This document shows, in pieces, positions 1 through 7,363 of a stretch of DNA of 32,335 nucleotides. The notes under the pieces are model-generated. The model was given only the letters and a program-made list of their open reading frames with translations. It made no database searches and was not told where the DNA came from. Source of the stretch: UBA6382 sp963617965 (GTDB taxonomy: Bacteria; Bacteroidota; Bacteroidia; Bacteroidales; Bacteroidaceae); the NCBI GenBank assembly GCA_963617965.1, contig CAVEQO010000027.1, positions 1 to 32,335 of the forward strand, written 5' to 3'. Position 1 is the first letter of the stretch, and every line of letters begins with the position of its first letter. The position numbers and the translations under genes are program-made.

Positions 1-155
1 TTGTCCCCAAGCAGTTCAAGCTAACACCTCTTGACACAGTTGAGTTGACTTACCCAAAGGCATAAAAATGCACACCAATATCCATGCGAACGAGGGTGTG
101 CCGTCTGGCGTCAAGTTCACATCCGCCGCTTTTCCTGTAGTTCCGCTCGTTTCGT
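1..155. other. Left-edge non-coding stretch downstream of lpdA
   Basis: This stretch follows the TGA stop of lpdA on the minus strand. I see no convincing reading frame, no RNA gene and no strong hairpin with a T-run. The only open frame crossing it runs antisense into lpdA and has low-complexity, arginine/proline-rich content typical of a shadow frame. Confidence 0.5.
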
Positions 156-1520
156 TCACGAACAGGCTGCTCCCAATATGACTTCGCCGAGGGTCGGGTG
201 GGCGTGGATGATGTCGCGCAAGTCTGCCAGCGAAGCCTGTTTGTTCATGAGTGCGGCAATTTCCTGAATCAGATCGGCGGAATGGGGACCGAAGATGTGA
301 CATCCTATGATACGGTCTGTGTCATCGGTCAGTATTTTTGCCATACCGTCGGGTTCGTTCATGGAAAGAGCCTTGCCGTTAGCCCTGAAGAAGGCTTTGT
401 GTGCCTTTGCGGTGATACCGTTATCCTTGCAGTATTCGGTGGAAAATCCGACCATTGCCGCTTCCGGGTCAGTGAACACTGCGGCAGGCATGATATCAAG
501 ATTGATGTTGTCGCGCTTGCCGAGAATCACGTTGAGTACATGCTGTCCCTGAAAACTTGCAGCGTGGGCGAGCTGGCATTTGCCGTTTATGTCACCAACC
601 GCATATATGCCGCTGACGTTAGTCCGGAAATCTCTGTCGGTGACAATGCCGCGCCTGTCGGTTTCTATCCCGATGTCACTCAGGTTGAGAGATTCTGTAT
701 TGGCAGTCCTGCCGACGGCCATCATGACGATGTCGGCCTCTATGGCATTGACAGAGCCTTTGAGAGTGTAGTCCACGGCATAACAATACCCCTTGTCCTC
801 AATGCTGCACACTGCGGCGTTGGTTATAATATTTATACCTTTGCCTTTCAGCGAGGTCTTGAGCCGCTTGGCAATGTCCGCGTCAAAATTGGGAAGGATT
901 TCCTTGCAGAATTCAACAACGGTCACTTCTGAGCCGAAGCTGTTGAATATGGAGGCGAATTCCATGCCTATCACACCGCCGCCGATTATCGCCAGCCGTT
1001 TGGGGATTTCTGTCAGATTCAGGATTTCTGTCGATGTAAGGACTTTCGGCAAGTCATGACCGGGAACGGGCAGAATCTTAGTAACACTTCCTGTAGCTAT
1101 TATAATGTGGGGGGCGGTAAAATTCTCGCAGGTGTTGTCCTTGCGTTTCACCCTGACGGTCTTGCTGTCGACAAAGTCGGCCTTTCCCTCCACGAGGGTC
1201 AATCCGGGTGCTTTCATCAGAGACTCTATCCCCGAAACGAGAGAGTTCACCACGGAATTTTTGCGTTCCACAATCTTGTGCATGTCAATGCCCGTATAGG
1301 TCAGCCCTTTGATGCCCATGGTGTCTGCTTCTTTCAGTTGGCTTATCGCTTCTGCGTTTTTGCAGAAACATTTTGTGGGTATGCATCCGCGGTTGAGGCA
1401 TGTTCCGCCTACTTTATCCTGCTCTACAAGTACGGTCTTCAAGCCGGCACCGGCGGCTTTTACTGCGGTTTCATAACCGCCGGGGCCAGCACCAATGATT
1501 ATCAAATCACAAGTATTCAT
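156..1520 (-). CDS. lpdA: Dihydrolipoyl dehydrogenase (L protein)
   Basis: This 454-residue flavoprotein reoxidises dihydrolipoyl-lysine with NAD+ and is the L component of the glycine cleavage system and of 2-oxoacid dehydrogenases. The FAD-binding GAGPGG motif is at residues 10-15, and the redox disulfide pair is C41/C46 in GGTCLNRGC. A second Rossmann motif (GGGVIGMEF) lies near residues 180-190 for NAD. The His-Glu catalytic dyad motif HAHPTLGE is close to the C-terminus. Length is normal for the family and the ATG start sits directly before the first Rossmann strand. It is the last gene of the lplA-gcvT-gcvH-gcvPA-gcvPB run, so service of GcvH is the likely main role. A hairpin lies in the 79 bp between it and gcvPB, so its expression may be partly uncoupled. 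A role in another 2-oxoacid complex cannot be excluded. Confidence 0.96.
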   Translation of the reverse strand: MNTCDLIIIGAGPGGYETAVKAAGAGLKTVLVEQDKVGGTCLNRGCIPTKCFCKNAEAISQLKEADTMGIKGLTYTGIDMHKIVERKNSVVNSLVSGIESLMKAPGLTLVEGKADFVDSKTVRVKRKDNTCENFTAPHIIIATGSVTKILPVPGHDLPKVLTSTEILNLTEIPKRLAIIGGGVIGMEFASIFNSFGSEVTVVEFCKEILPNFDADIAKRLKTSLKGKGINIITNAAVCSIEDKGYCYAVDYTLKGSVNAIEADIVMMAVGRTANTESLNLSDIGIETDRRGIVTDRDFRTNVSGIYAVGDINGKCQLAHAASFQGQHVLNVILGKRDNINLDIMPAAVFTDPEAAMVGFSTEYCKDNGITAKAHKAFFRANGKALSMNEPDGMAKILTDDTDRIIGCHIFGPHSADLIQEIAALMNKQASLADLRDIIHAHPTLGEVILGAACS

Positions 1521-1538
1521 TATGAAGGTAAGATTGAA

Positions 1539-1582
1539 ACCGGCTTCACCTGCCTATGAGTTTCACGGCGGGTGAAGCCGGT
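1539..1582 (-). terminator. Long hairpin between gcvPB and lpdA (terminator or processing site)
   Basis: Perfect 12 bp inverted repeat ACCGGCTTCACC (1539-1550) and GGTGAAGCCGGT (1571-1582). The stem extends inward by four more pairs (1551-1554 with 1567-1570, one G-U). On the minus strand the hairpin is followed only by a weak TTTCAAT run, so it may be a leaky terminator, an attenuator or an mRNA processing/stabilising element between gcvPB and lpdA. Confidence 0.6.
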
Positions 1583-1599
1583 ATTTACATTTGTTGATA

Positions 1600-3057
1600 T
1601 TAAGACATGTAAGCCTTGTACGTCAGTTTCGGCTCCTTTACGGCTTTTACGTCGTCAACACGTTTGATTGGGGTGTTGTGGGGGGCCGTCTTCACCAGTT
1701 CGGGGTCATCCTTGGCTTCTTTCGCTATCTGTTTCATCACCGCGATGAAACTGTCTATGGTCTCTTTGCTCTCGCTTTCGGTCGGTTCTATCATGAGGGC
1801 CTCGTGGAAAAGGAGAGGGAAATATATCGTTGGTGCATGAAATCCGTAGTCAAGCAACCTCTTGGCAACGTCCAGAGTTGTAACGTGCTGGCTCTTGTCT
1901 TTGAGACCGTTGAACACGAATTCGTGCTTGCACACCCCCCCGATGGGAAGCTCGTAGCAGTCTTTCAGCGATTCTTTTATGTAGTTGGCATTAAGCACGG
2001 CCATAGCTCCCATCTTGGCGAAGTTCTCTTTCCCGGCAGTCAACAGAAATGTGTAGGCGCGCAGCACCACGCCGTAATTGCCGAAAAATCCGCTTATGGA
2101 GCCGAGCGATTCCTTGTCAGAGCGGATGTAGAAAGTGCCGTCTGCTGCTTTCTTCACTTGCGGGTTCGGCAGGTAGGCCTCAAGTCCTTTCCTCACTCCG
2201 ACAGGACCGGATCCCGGTCCCCCTCCTCCATGTGGTGTGGAGAACGTTTTGTGCAGGTTGATGTGCATGACATCAAATCCCATGTCGCCCGGACGGCATA
2301 CTCCCAACAGGGGATTGAGATTGGCTCCGTCGTAGTACATCAGACCGCCGCATTCGTGTACAAGCTTGGCTATCTCGGGAATCTGCGTTTCAAATATACC
2401 CAGAGTGTTCGGGTTTGTCATCATCATCCCTGCAACATCATCGCCAAGGAGCGGCTTCAGCGCCTCCACGTCCACAGTTCCGTTTTCCGTTGATCCGACT
2501 TCAATGATTTCAAGTCCGCATACCGCTGCCGAGGCCGGGTTCGTACCGTGTGCCGAGTCCGGAATGATGATCTTCGTGCGCTTGTTGTCTCCACGCAGCA
2601 TATGATATTTCCTGATCACCATAAGACCGGTCAGCTCGCCGTGTGCCCCCGCGAATGGATTCAGGGTGAATTCCGACATCCCTCCGATTTCGGAGAGGAT
2701 GCGTTGGGTGTTGTAGTAGACTTCAAGAGCTCCCTGCACCGTGGATTCCGGGGCAAGAGGATGAAGATGCCGGAAATGTGGACTGCCGGCGTTCTCTTCA
2801 TTGATTTTGGGGTTGTATTTCATAGTGCATGACCCCAGAGGATAGAATCCTGTATCAACCCCGAAATTGTTGTTGCTCATGTTGGTGTAGTGCCTCACGA
2901 CAGTCAGCTCGTCAACCTCCGGCAGTGCCGGCGGAGTCTGTCTCTTCAGTGACGACGGTATGACGTATGACGGGAATTCGTTTTTGGGAAGCGAGTACCC
3001 TTTCCGTCCACTCTTTGAAAGTTCGAAAATCAGAGTGCTGTAAAATTTATTGTTCAT
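1600..3057 (-). CDS. gcvPB: Glycine dehydrogenase (decarboxylating) subunit 2
   Basis: This 485-residue protein is the C-terminal half of the PLP-dependent P protein, which decarboxylates glycine and passes the aminomethyl group to lipoyl-GcvH. The PLP Schiff-base lysine is K270 in NLHKTFSTPHGGGGPG, followed by the glycine-rich loop. Other family motifs seen are FYPLGSCTMKYNPK (71-84), IPDSAHGTNPASA (165-177) and YYDGANLNPL (241-250). It starts 4 bp after the stop of gcvPA, consistent with tight co-translation of the two subunits. The split alpha2beta2-type P protein is typical of Firmicutes, Thermotoga and archaea, whereas many Bacteroidetes carry one fused GcvP of about 950 residues. Confidence 0.97.
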   Translation of the reverse strand: MNNKFYSTLIFELSKSGRKGYSLPKNEFPSYVIPSSLKRQTPPALPEVDELTVVRHYTNMSNNNFGVDTGFYPLGSCTMKYNPKINEENAGSPHFRHLHPLAPESTVQGALEVYYNTQRILSEIGGMSEFTLNPFAGAHGELTGLMVIRKYHMLRGDNKRTKIIIPDSAHGTNPASAAVCGLEIIEVGSTENGTVDVEALKPLLGDDVAGMMMTNPNTLGIFETQIPEIAKLVHECGGLMYYDGANLNPLLGVCRPGDMGFDVMHINLHKTFSTPHGGGGPGSGPVGVRKGLEAYLPNPQVKKAADGTFYIRSDKESLGSISGFFGNYGVVLRAYTFLLTAGKENFAKMGAMAVLNANYIKESLKDCYELPIGGVCKHEFVFNGLKDKSQHVTTLDVAKRLLDYGFHAPTIYFPLLFHEALMIEPTESESKETIDSFIAVMKQIAKEAKDDPELVKTAPHNTPIKRVDDVKAVKEPKLTYKAYMS

Positions 3058-3061
3058 GGTG

Positions 3062-4393
3062 TCAGGCTTCTTTAATTATTGATACTAATTTGTCAATCTC
3101 CGCCTTTGACCGCTGTTCGGTAACTGCAAACATTATCGCCCGGTCAAGACCTTCGGGCTTGATGCCGCCGAGAATGCCGTTGCTGATGAATTTTTCCTGT
3201 AGGCGGTCAATGTCAAGGTCTGTCCTTACGACAAACTCGTTGAGGAAATCAGTGTTTTCAAAAGCAGGAGTGACTTTTCCTGTCTTGAGCAGTTCGTCGT
3301 ACATATAGTGTGCGCCGGCATAGCTCATTTCATTGACATCCTTAAGGCCTTGCGGTCCAAGCAGGGACATGTATATGGTGACCATCAGCGTCATCATGCC
3401 CTGGTTGGAGCAAATGTTGGATGTGGCTTTCTGGCGGCGGATATGCTGCTCGCGTGCCTGCATGGTAAGCACGAATGTGCGTTTCCCGTCCATGTCGGTC
3501 GTTCCTCCTACAATTCTGCCGGGCATCTTGCGTACCAATGCTTCTCTCGCACACAGGTATCCCAGATAAGGCCCGCCGAAACTGAGAGGCAGTCCCAGCG
3601 ACTGCGCGTCACCTACGGCGATGTCCGCCCCCCATTCTCCCGGGGTTTTCAGAACGGCCAGCGCACTTGCGGGGGCATTTACTACAAACAAGGCTTTCTG
3701 TGCATGACACAAGTCTGCGACACCACTAAAGTCCTCAATTATTCCATAGTAGTTAGGCTGCCCCAGAATGACTCCGGCACAGTCGCCTTTTGCGAGAGCT
3801 TCCTCAAGTTTCCGCTTGTCGGTAACGCCGTTGGCGGAAGATATGGTTTCAATCTCCACTCCGTGATATTTGGCATATGTTTCAACAACACGAATCACGG
3901 AGGGGTTAAGAGCGGAACTGACGAGGACTTTGTTCTTTTTTCTTGAACTGGCCACAGCCATCATCATGGCTTCTGCCGTTGCGGTAGCCCCGTCATACAT
4001 ACTTGCATTGGAGATGTCCATACCTGTCAGTGAAGCCATCAGCGACTGGTATTCAAAAATGTATTGTAGCGTGCCCTGCGAGATTTCCGCCTGATATGGT
4101 GTATAGCTTGTCAGAAACTCGCTGCGCTGTGTGATGTAGTTGATCACGGCTGGGGTGTAGTGGTCGTACGCGCCACCGCCCACAAAGCAAACGAGCTGTC
4201 TGTTTTTCTGCCCTAGTTCTTCGAAATGCTTCCTAATGTCAATTTCCGACATTTCCGAGGGAATGTCGTATTCCCTGCCGAGCTTGAGTTCTTCCGGTAT
4301 TTCTCCATATAGGTCGGAGAGGGACTTCACTCCGGAAACATCAAGCATCTCCCTTATGTCCTCTTCTGTTTGGGGAAAATATTTGTACGACAT
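3062..4393 (-). CDS. gcvPA: Glycine dehydrogenase (decarboxylating) subunit 1
   Basis: This 443-residue protein is the N-terminal half of the two-subunit P protein of glycine cleavage. Family motifs include FVGGGAYDHYTPAVI, the SEFLTSYTPYQAE block, the SMYDGATATAEA block and RTFVLTMQAREQHIRRQKATSNIC. It lacks a PLP lysine, as expected, because that is in GcvPB. I chose the ATG at 4393 (MSYKYFPQ), which matches the normal start of the family. An upstream in-frame ATG at 4441 would add 16 residues with no family-like sequence. It lies between gcvH (about 105 bp upstream) and gcvPB (4 bp downstream). Confidence 0.96.
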   Translation of the reverse strand: MSYKYFPQTEEDIREMLDVSGVKSLSDLYGEIPEELKLGREYDIPSEMSEIDIRKHFEELGQKNRQLVCFVGGGAYDHYTPAVINYITQRSEFLTSYTPYQAEISQGTLQYIFEYQSLMASLTGMDISNASMYDGATATAEAMMMAVASSRKKNKVLVSSALNPSVIRVVETYAKYHGVEIETISSANGVTDKRKLEEALAKGDCAGVILGQPNYYGIIEDFSGVADLCHAQKALFVVNAPASALAVLKTPGEWGADIAVGDAQSLGLPLSFGGPYLGYLCAREALVRKMPGRIVGGTTDMDGKRTFVLTMQAREQHIRRQKATSNICSNQGMMTLMVTIYMSLLGPQGLKDVNEMSYAGAHYMYDELLKTGKVTPAFENTDFLNEFVVRTDLDIDRLQEKFISNGILGGIKPEGLDRAIMFAVTEQRSKAEIDKLVSIIKEA

Positions 4394-4498
4394 GATGATG
4401 CAATAAAAAAGTGAACGTTTGTGGTAGCCGTGGCACAGCAAAGTCTGTATGTGGTTCCGTAGCCATCACAAGCGCTCACAAAATGGTACTGGTATGAA

Positions 4499-4879
4499 TT
4501 ATTCTGTGCAGAGTTTGGAATAGGCGCTGCTGTCAAGGAGACTGTTCAGCTCTGACGGGTCGGAAAGCTCCACTTTTATAATCCAGTTGGAGAAAGCGTC
4601 TTCGTTGATCAGTTCAGGAGCGTCTTCAAGGGCTTCGTTTATCTCGATCACTTTGCCAGAAACAGGAGAAATCAAATCGGAGGCAGCCTTGACGCTTTCA
4701 ACCGCGCCGAACTCTTCGCCGGCTGTTACGTCTTCGTCCGTTTCGGGCATGTCAACATACACGACATTGCCAAGCTGCTCCTGGGCATAGTCCGTAATGC
4801 CTATGTAGCCGATATTGCCTTCCACTTTTACGTATTCATGACTCTCAGCGTAGTAGAGTCCTTCAATCACTTTTGCCAT
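4499..4879 (-). CDS. gcvH: Glycine cleavage system H protein
   Basis: This 126-residue lipoyl carrier shuttles the aminomethyl group between the P, T and L proteins. The lipoylation lysine is K64 in ESVKAASD, exactly where the family places it, with the second beta-hairpin SPVSGKVIEIN following. The N-terminus (YYAESHEYVKVEGNIGYIGITDYAQ) is canonical. It lies between gcvT (38 bp upstream) and gcvPA in the operon. Lipoate is presumably attached by the LplA encoded as first gene of the same operon. Confidence 0.98.
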   Translation of the reverse strand: MAKVIEGLYYAESHEYVKVEGNIGYIGITDYAQEQLGNVVYVDMPETDEDVTAGEEFGAVESVKAASDLISPVSGKVIEINEALEDAPELINEDAFSNWIIKVELSDPSELNSLLDSSAYSKLCTE

Positions 4880-4917
4880 AATGTCTTTGCTTTTAGGTGT
4901 TTGTATGATTTTGTTGA

Positions 4918-6018
4918 TTATTTTTTATAGCTCTTGTCGTAGAAGCGTTTTTTTACTACTGTGCCAGGGTGGAGTTTGCGGTGAATGCGGACCGAGAGCT
5001 CCGTACCCAGCTTCATGTATGCGGCATCCACGAGCGCGAAGCAAACGGACTTGTCTGTCATTATGGTGCGGTAGCCGGTCGTGACTTCTCCTATTGTTTC
5101 GCCTCCGGAATTGACGACTTCATATCCGTGTCGCGGAATGGCCTTGTCGTTGTCGGCCAGAGCAATTCCTACCAGTTTCTTCGTCACCCCATTTTTTTTC
5201 TGTTCAACCAAAGCGTCCTTGCCGATGAAGTCGTCTTTGTCAAGCTTTGCAAACATACCGAGGCCTGCCATGACAGGGGAGATGTCCTTGGAGAGTTCAT
5301 CGCCGTACAGAGGCAGACCGACTTCAAACCTGAGTGTGTCTCTGCATCCAAGTCCGCAGGGGGTGACTCCCGCCTTGACCAGTTTGTCCCAGGCTTTGAC
5401 AATAAACTCGTGTGAACCATAGATTTCGAAACCGTCTTCGCCCGTATAACCCGTGCGGCTGACAATAATGGTTTCGTTGCCGGCTGTTATCTTCTTGAAA
5501 GTGTAGAAGACGAGTTCTGCCACGTCAAGTCCGAGTTCTTTGATTACCGTCTGTTCCGCTTCCGGCCCCTGTACGGCAATCTGACCGTAGCAGTCGCTCT
5601 GGTGGTCTACCTCTACGTCAAAGTCCTTTGCCTGTTCCATTATCCACTTCACGTCCTTGTCTATGTTGGCAGCATTGATGACGAGGAAAAACTTTCCGTC
5701 GCCTTCGCAGTATACCAGCAGATCATCCACGCATCCTCCTGTGGGGTAGAGCATCATGCCATAGAAAATTTTGCCGGCAGGTGCGCCCGCTACATCGTTC
5801 GTAAAGATATGCTGTACGAATTTCTCCGCTTCGAGTCCCGTTATTTCGACTTCTCCCATATGGCTGACGTCAAAGATACCGACGTGTTGGCGTACGGCAA
5901 GGTGTTCGTCCTTGATGTTGGTATACTGTATCGGCATATCAAAGCCGCCAAAAGGGCTTATCAAAGCACCCAAAGCTACATGGCTGTCGTAAAGGCAGGT
6001 TTTTTTGTTGTTTGACAT
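4918..6018 (-). CDS. gcvT: Aminomethyltransferase (T protein) of glycine cleavage
   Basis: This 366-residue protein transfers the methylene carbon from aminomethyl-GcvH to tetrahydrofolate and releases ammonia. The N-terminal folate-binding domain shows FGGFDMPIQYTNIKDEH and the hallmark VGIFDVSHMGEVEITG (about residues 47-62). Further family segments are LYPTGGCVDDLLVY, SRTGYTGEDGFEIY and CGLGCRDTLRFEVGLPLYGDEL. The C-terminal barrel domain ends with LHPGTVVKKRFYDKSYKK. Full length for the family, with no sign of damage. It lies 43 bp downstream of lplA. Confidence 0.97.
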   Translation of the reverse strand: MSNNKKTCLYDSHVALGALISPFGGFDMPIQYTNIKDEHLAVRQHVGIFDVSHMGEVEITGLEAEKFVQHIFTNDVAGAPAGKIFYGMMLYPTGGCVDDLLVYCEGDGKFFLVINAANIDKDVKWIMEQAKDFDVEVDHQSDCYGQIAVQGPEAEQTVIKELGLDVAELVFYTFKKITAGNETIIVSRTGYTGEDGFEIYGSHEFIVKAWDKLVKAGVTPCGLGCRDTLRFEVGLPLYGDELSKDISPVMAGLGMFAKLDKDDFIGKDALVEQKKNGVTKKLVGIALADNDKAIPRHGYEVVNSGGETIGEVTTGYRTIMTDKSVCFALVDAAYMKLGTELSVRIHRKLHPGTVVKKRFYDKSYKK

Positions 6019-6061
6019 TTTAATTTAATAGTGTTTGTGTGTTTGTTTGAAATGGTTGTTT

Positions 6062-7069
6062 TCAGTCGATGAGCAGATGTACGAGCTCTTGTGGGTACAT
6101 ACCCATTATAGTTTTGGATACGTCTGCGCTTTCCGCACACTTTTCCAGCGACGGTCTGTCGTAGGCGACACCCTTGAATTTTCCGAGCAGTTCGTCAAGG
6201 TCTCCGACAAGGAAGAAGTCTCCTAGTATGTTGATACGCTTGACGGTGTTGTTCTTGAGTTCTATCCGCACGTCAAATTCCCCGAGACCTTCCAGCCGCA
6301 GTTTTCGTTGGATGTTGTAACAGGGGTTGTTCCCGAATACATACGCCTCGCTGTGGTATCCTTTCTGTATTTCTTCAATGGCCGCGATGTCATTTTTGTT
6401 CAAGGCGTATTCTGAGTCGCACAGATACCTGCATGAATAGTCCTTGAACTGGTTGATGTCCATTTTGTCACCGATATAGTCTTTGAGCAAGCTGATACGC
6501 TGTCTGACGCTCTTCACGCCCTTGCTGACCAGTTTTTCGTTGCTGGGAGTTATCGCACTCACCATGTTTTTCATGTCGGTGTCGTAGAGCATAGTCCCAT
6601 GTACTATGTTTCGGCCGGGAACGTGGTAGAAAGCGTTGCCGCTTACTTTGCGCCCGTCTATCAGTATGTCATTTCGGGAGGAAAGTGTGGCTTCAACACC
6701 AAGGGAACGCAGCATTGCCGCAACTGTTTCCACATAGTGGCCAAAAGTGACGCAAACATCCCATCCCGTGTTTATGTAGCTGAACATTATGTTGTTCATG
6801 TCCGCGTATACGCAGCCCCCGCCGCTTTTGCGCCGCTGCATGTCAATGCCGTTGGCTTTGCAGTAGTCAATGTTTACCTCGTCCTGTATCAGCTGGTTTC
6901 TTCCGAATATTACCGTGGGATTGACCTGCCACAGGAAAAAACATTCGTCCAACTGCTTCAGCTGCCGTGCGACATACTCCTCCATGGCCAGATAGAAAGA
7001 CAGTCTCCGGCCGGGAATCCCGTTTCCGGTAGGCGTGAGAAAATCATCGGGCAAAGTTATATGAACCAT
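6062..7069 (-). CDS. lplA: Lipoate-protein ligase A
   Basis: This 335-residue cytoplasmic enzyme activates lipoate with ATP and attaches it to lipoyl domains. It carries the lipoate-binding motif QRRKSGGGCVYADMNN (about residues 93-108). It also has GRKVSGNAFYHVPGRNIVHGTMLYD, which contains the family's conserved lysine, and a C-terminal accessory domain from about residue 245. It is the first gene of the glycine cleavage operon, so GcvH is the obvious substrate. lipA and lipB are not in the window, which is compatible with scavenging of lipoate, though they could lie elsewhere. A promoter-like box is found about 60 bp upstream of the ATG. Confidence 0.93.
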   Translation of the reverse strand: MVHITLPDDFLTPTGNGIPGRRLSFYLAMEEYVARQLKQLDECFFLWQVNPTVIFGRNQLIQDEVNIDYCKANGIDMQRRKSGGGCVYADMNNIMFSYINTGWDVCVTFGHYVETVAAMLRSLGVEATLSSRNDILIDGRKVSGNAFYHVPGRNIVHGTMLYDTDMKNMVSAITPSNEKLVSKGVKSVRQRISLLKDYIGDKMDINQFKDYSCRYLCDSEYALNKNDIAAIEEIQKGYHSEAYVFGNNPCYNIQRKLRLEGLGEFDVRIELKNNTVKRINILGDFFLVGDLDELLGKFKGVAYDRPSLEKCAESADVSKTIMGMYPQELVHLLID

Positions 7070-7129
7070 TCGTTATTCGTATTGGTGTGTTGTAACAGGA
7101 CAGGATTCAACACAGAGGAATACTACGTG

Positions 7130-7137
7130 CAAATGTA
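7130..7137 (-). promoter_or_regulatory. Putative -7 promoter box for the lplA-gcv operon
   Basis: On the minus strand this reads TACATTTG, a match to the Bacteroidetes -7 consensus TAnnTTTG, and would give a leader of about 55 nt before the lplA ATG at 7069. The upstream -33 box is weak: the nearest candidate, ATTG, lies 24 bp away. Confidence 0.45.
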
Positions 7138-7238
7138 AGAATTTATATCTGAATCGGATGCCAATTGGCACAAAAAAGATGTTTGTGTGTTGTTTGGGGC
7201 AATCTTGGCATAAAGGAGGCAATTATAGCCAAGAGTTC

Positions 7239-7269
7239 TTTGTCTCATGACAAATTCTTGCTACCTTTG
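7239..7269 (+). promoter_or_regulatory. Bacteroidetes-type promoter for the hydrolase-thi cluster
   Basis: TTTG (7239-7242) and TACCTTTG (7262-7269) are separated by 19 bp, matching the Bacteroidetes consensus TTTG-N19-21-TAnnTTTG. It is the best promoter in the window. Transcription would start near 7276, giving a leader of about 88 nt before the ATG at 7364. Confidence 0.8.
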
Positions 7270-7279
7270 TATTTAGGTA

Positions 7280-7320
7280 CAGGTCCGTAACGGAAATGAT
7301 GGCGCGCAGGACTTGTTTTT
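7280..7320 (+). promoter_or_regulatory. Leader hairpin followed by a T-run (possible attenuator)
   Basis: CAGGTCC (7280-7286) pairs with GGACTTG (7309-7315) through seven pairs including one G-U. The second arm is followed immediately by TTTTT (7316-7320) and CTCTT. The loop is 22 nt. It lies between the promoter and the first gene, so it could terminate transcription prematurely. I could not match the leader to the TPP riboswitch: the CTGAGA motif and the conserved 3' block are absent. Confidence 0.45.
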
Positions 7321-7363
7321 CTCTTCAATTTGATACACACACGAAAGCTTTAAACGGTTTGGA

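Noticed and set aside
16..303. 95-codon minus-strand frame at the left edge
   Set aside because: It overlaps the 3' end of lpdA in another frame and has an arginine/proline-rich composition with no domain-like pattern.
7070..7363. TPP riboswitch or glycine riboswitch upstream of the thi and gcv genes
   Set aside because: The conserved TPP core (CTGAGA and the 3' helix block) is absent, and no tandem glycine aptamer-like pattern is seen.
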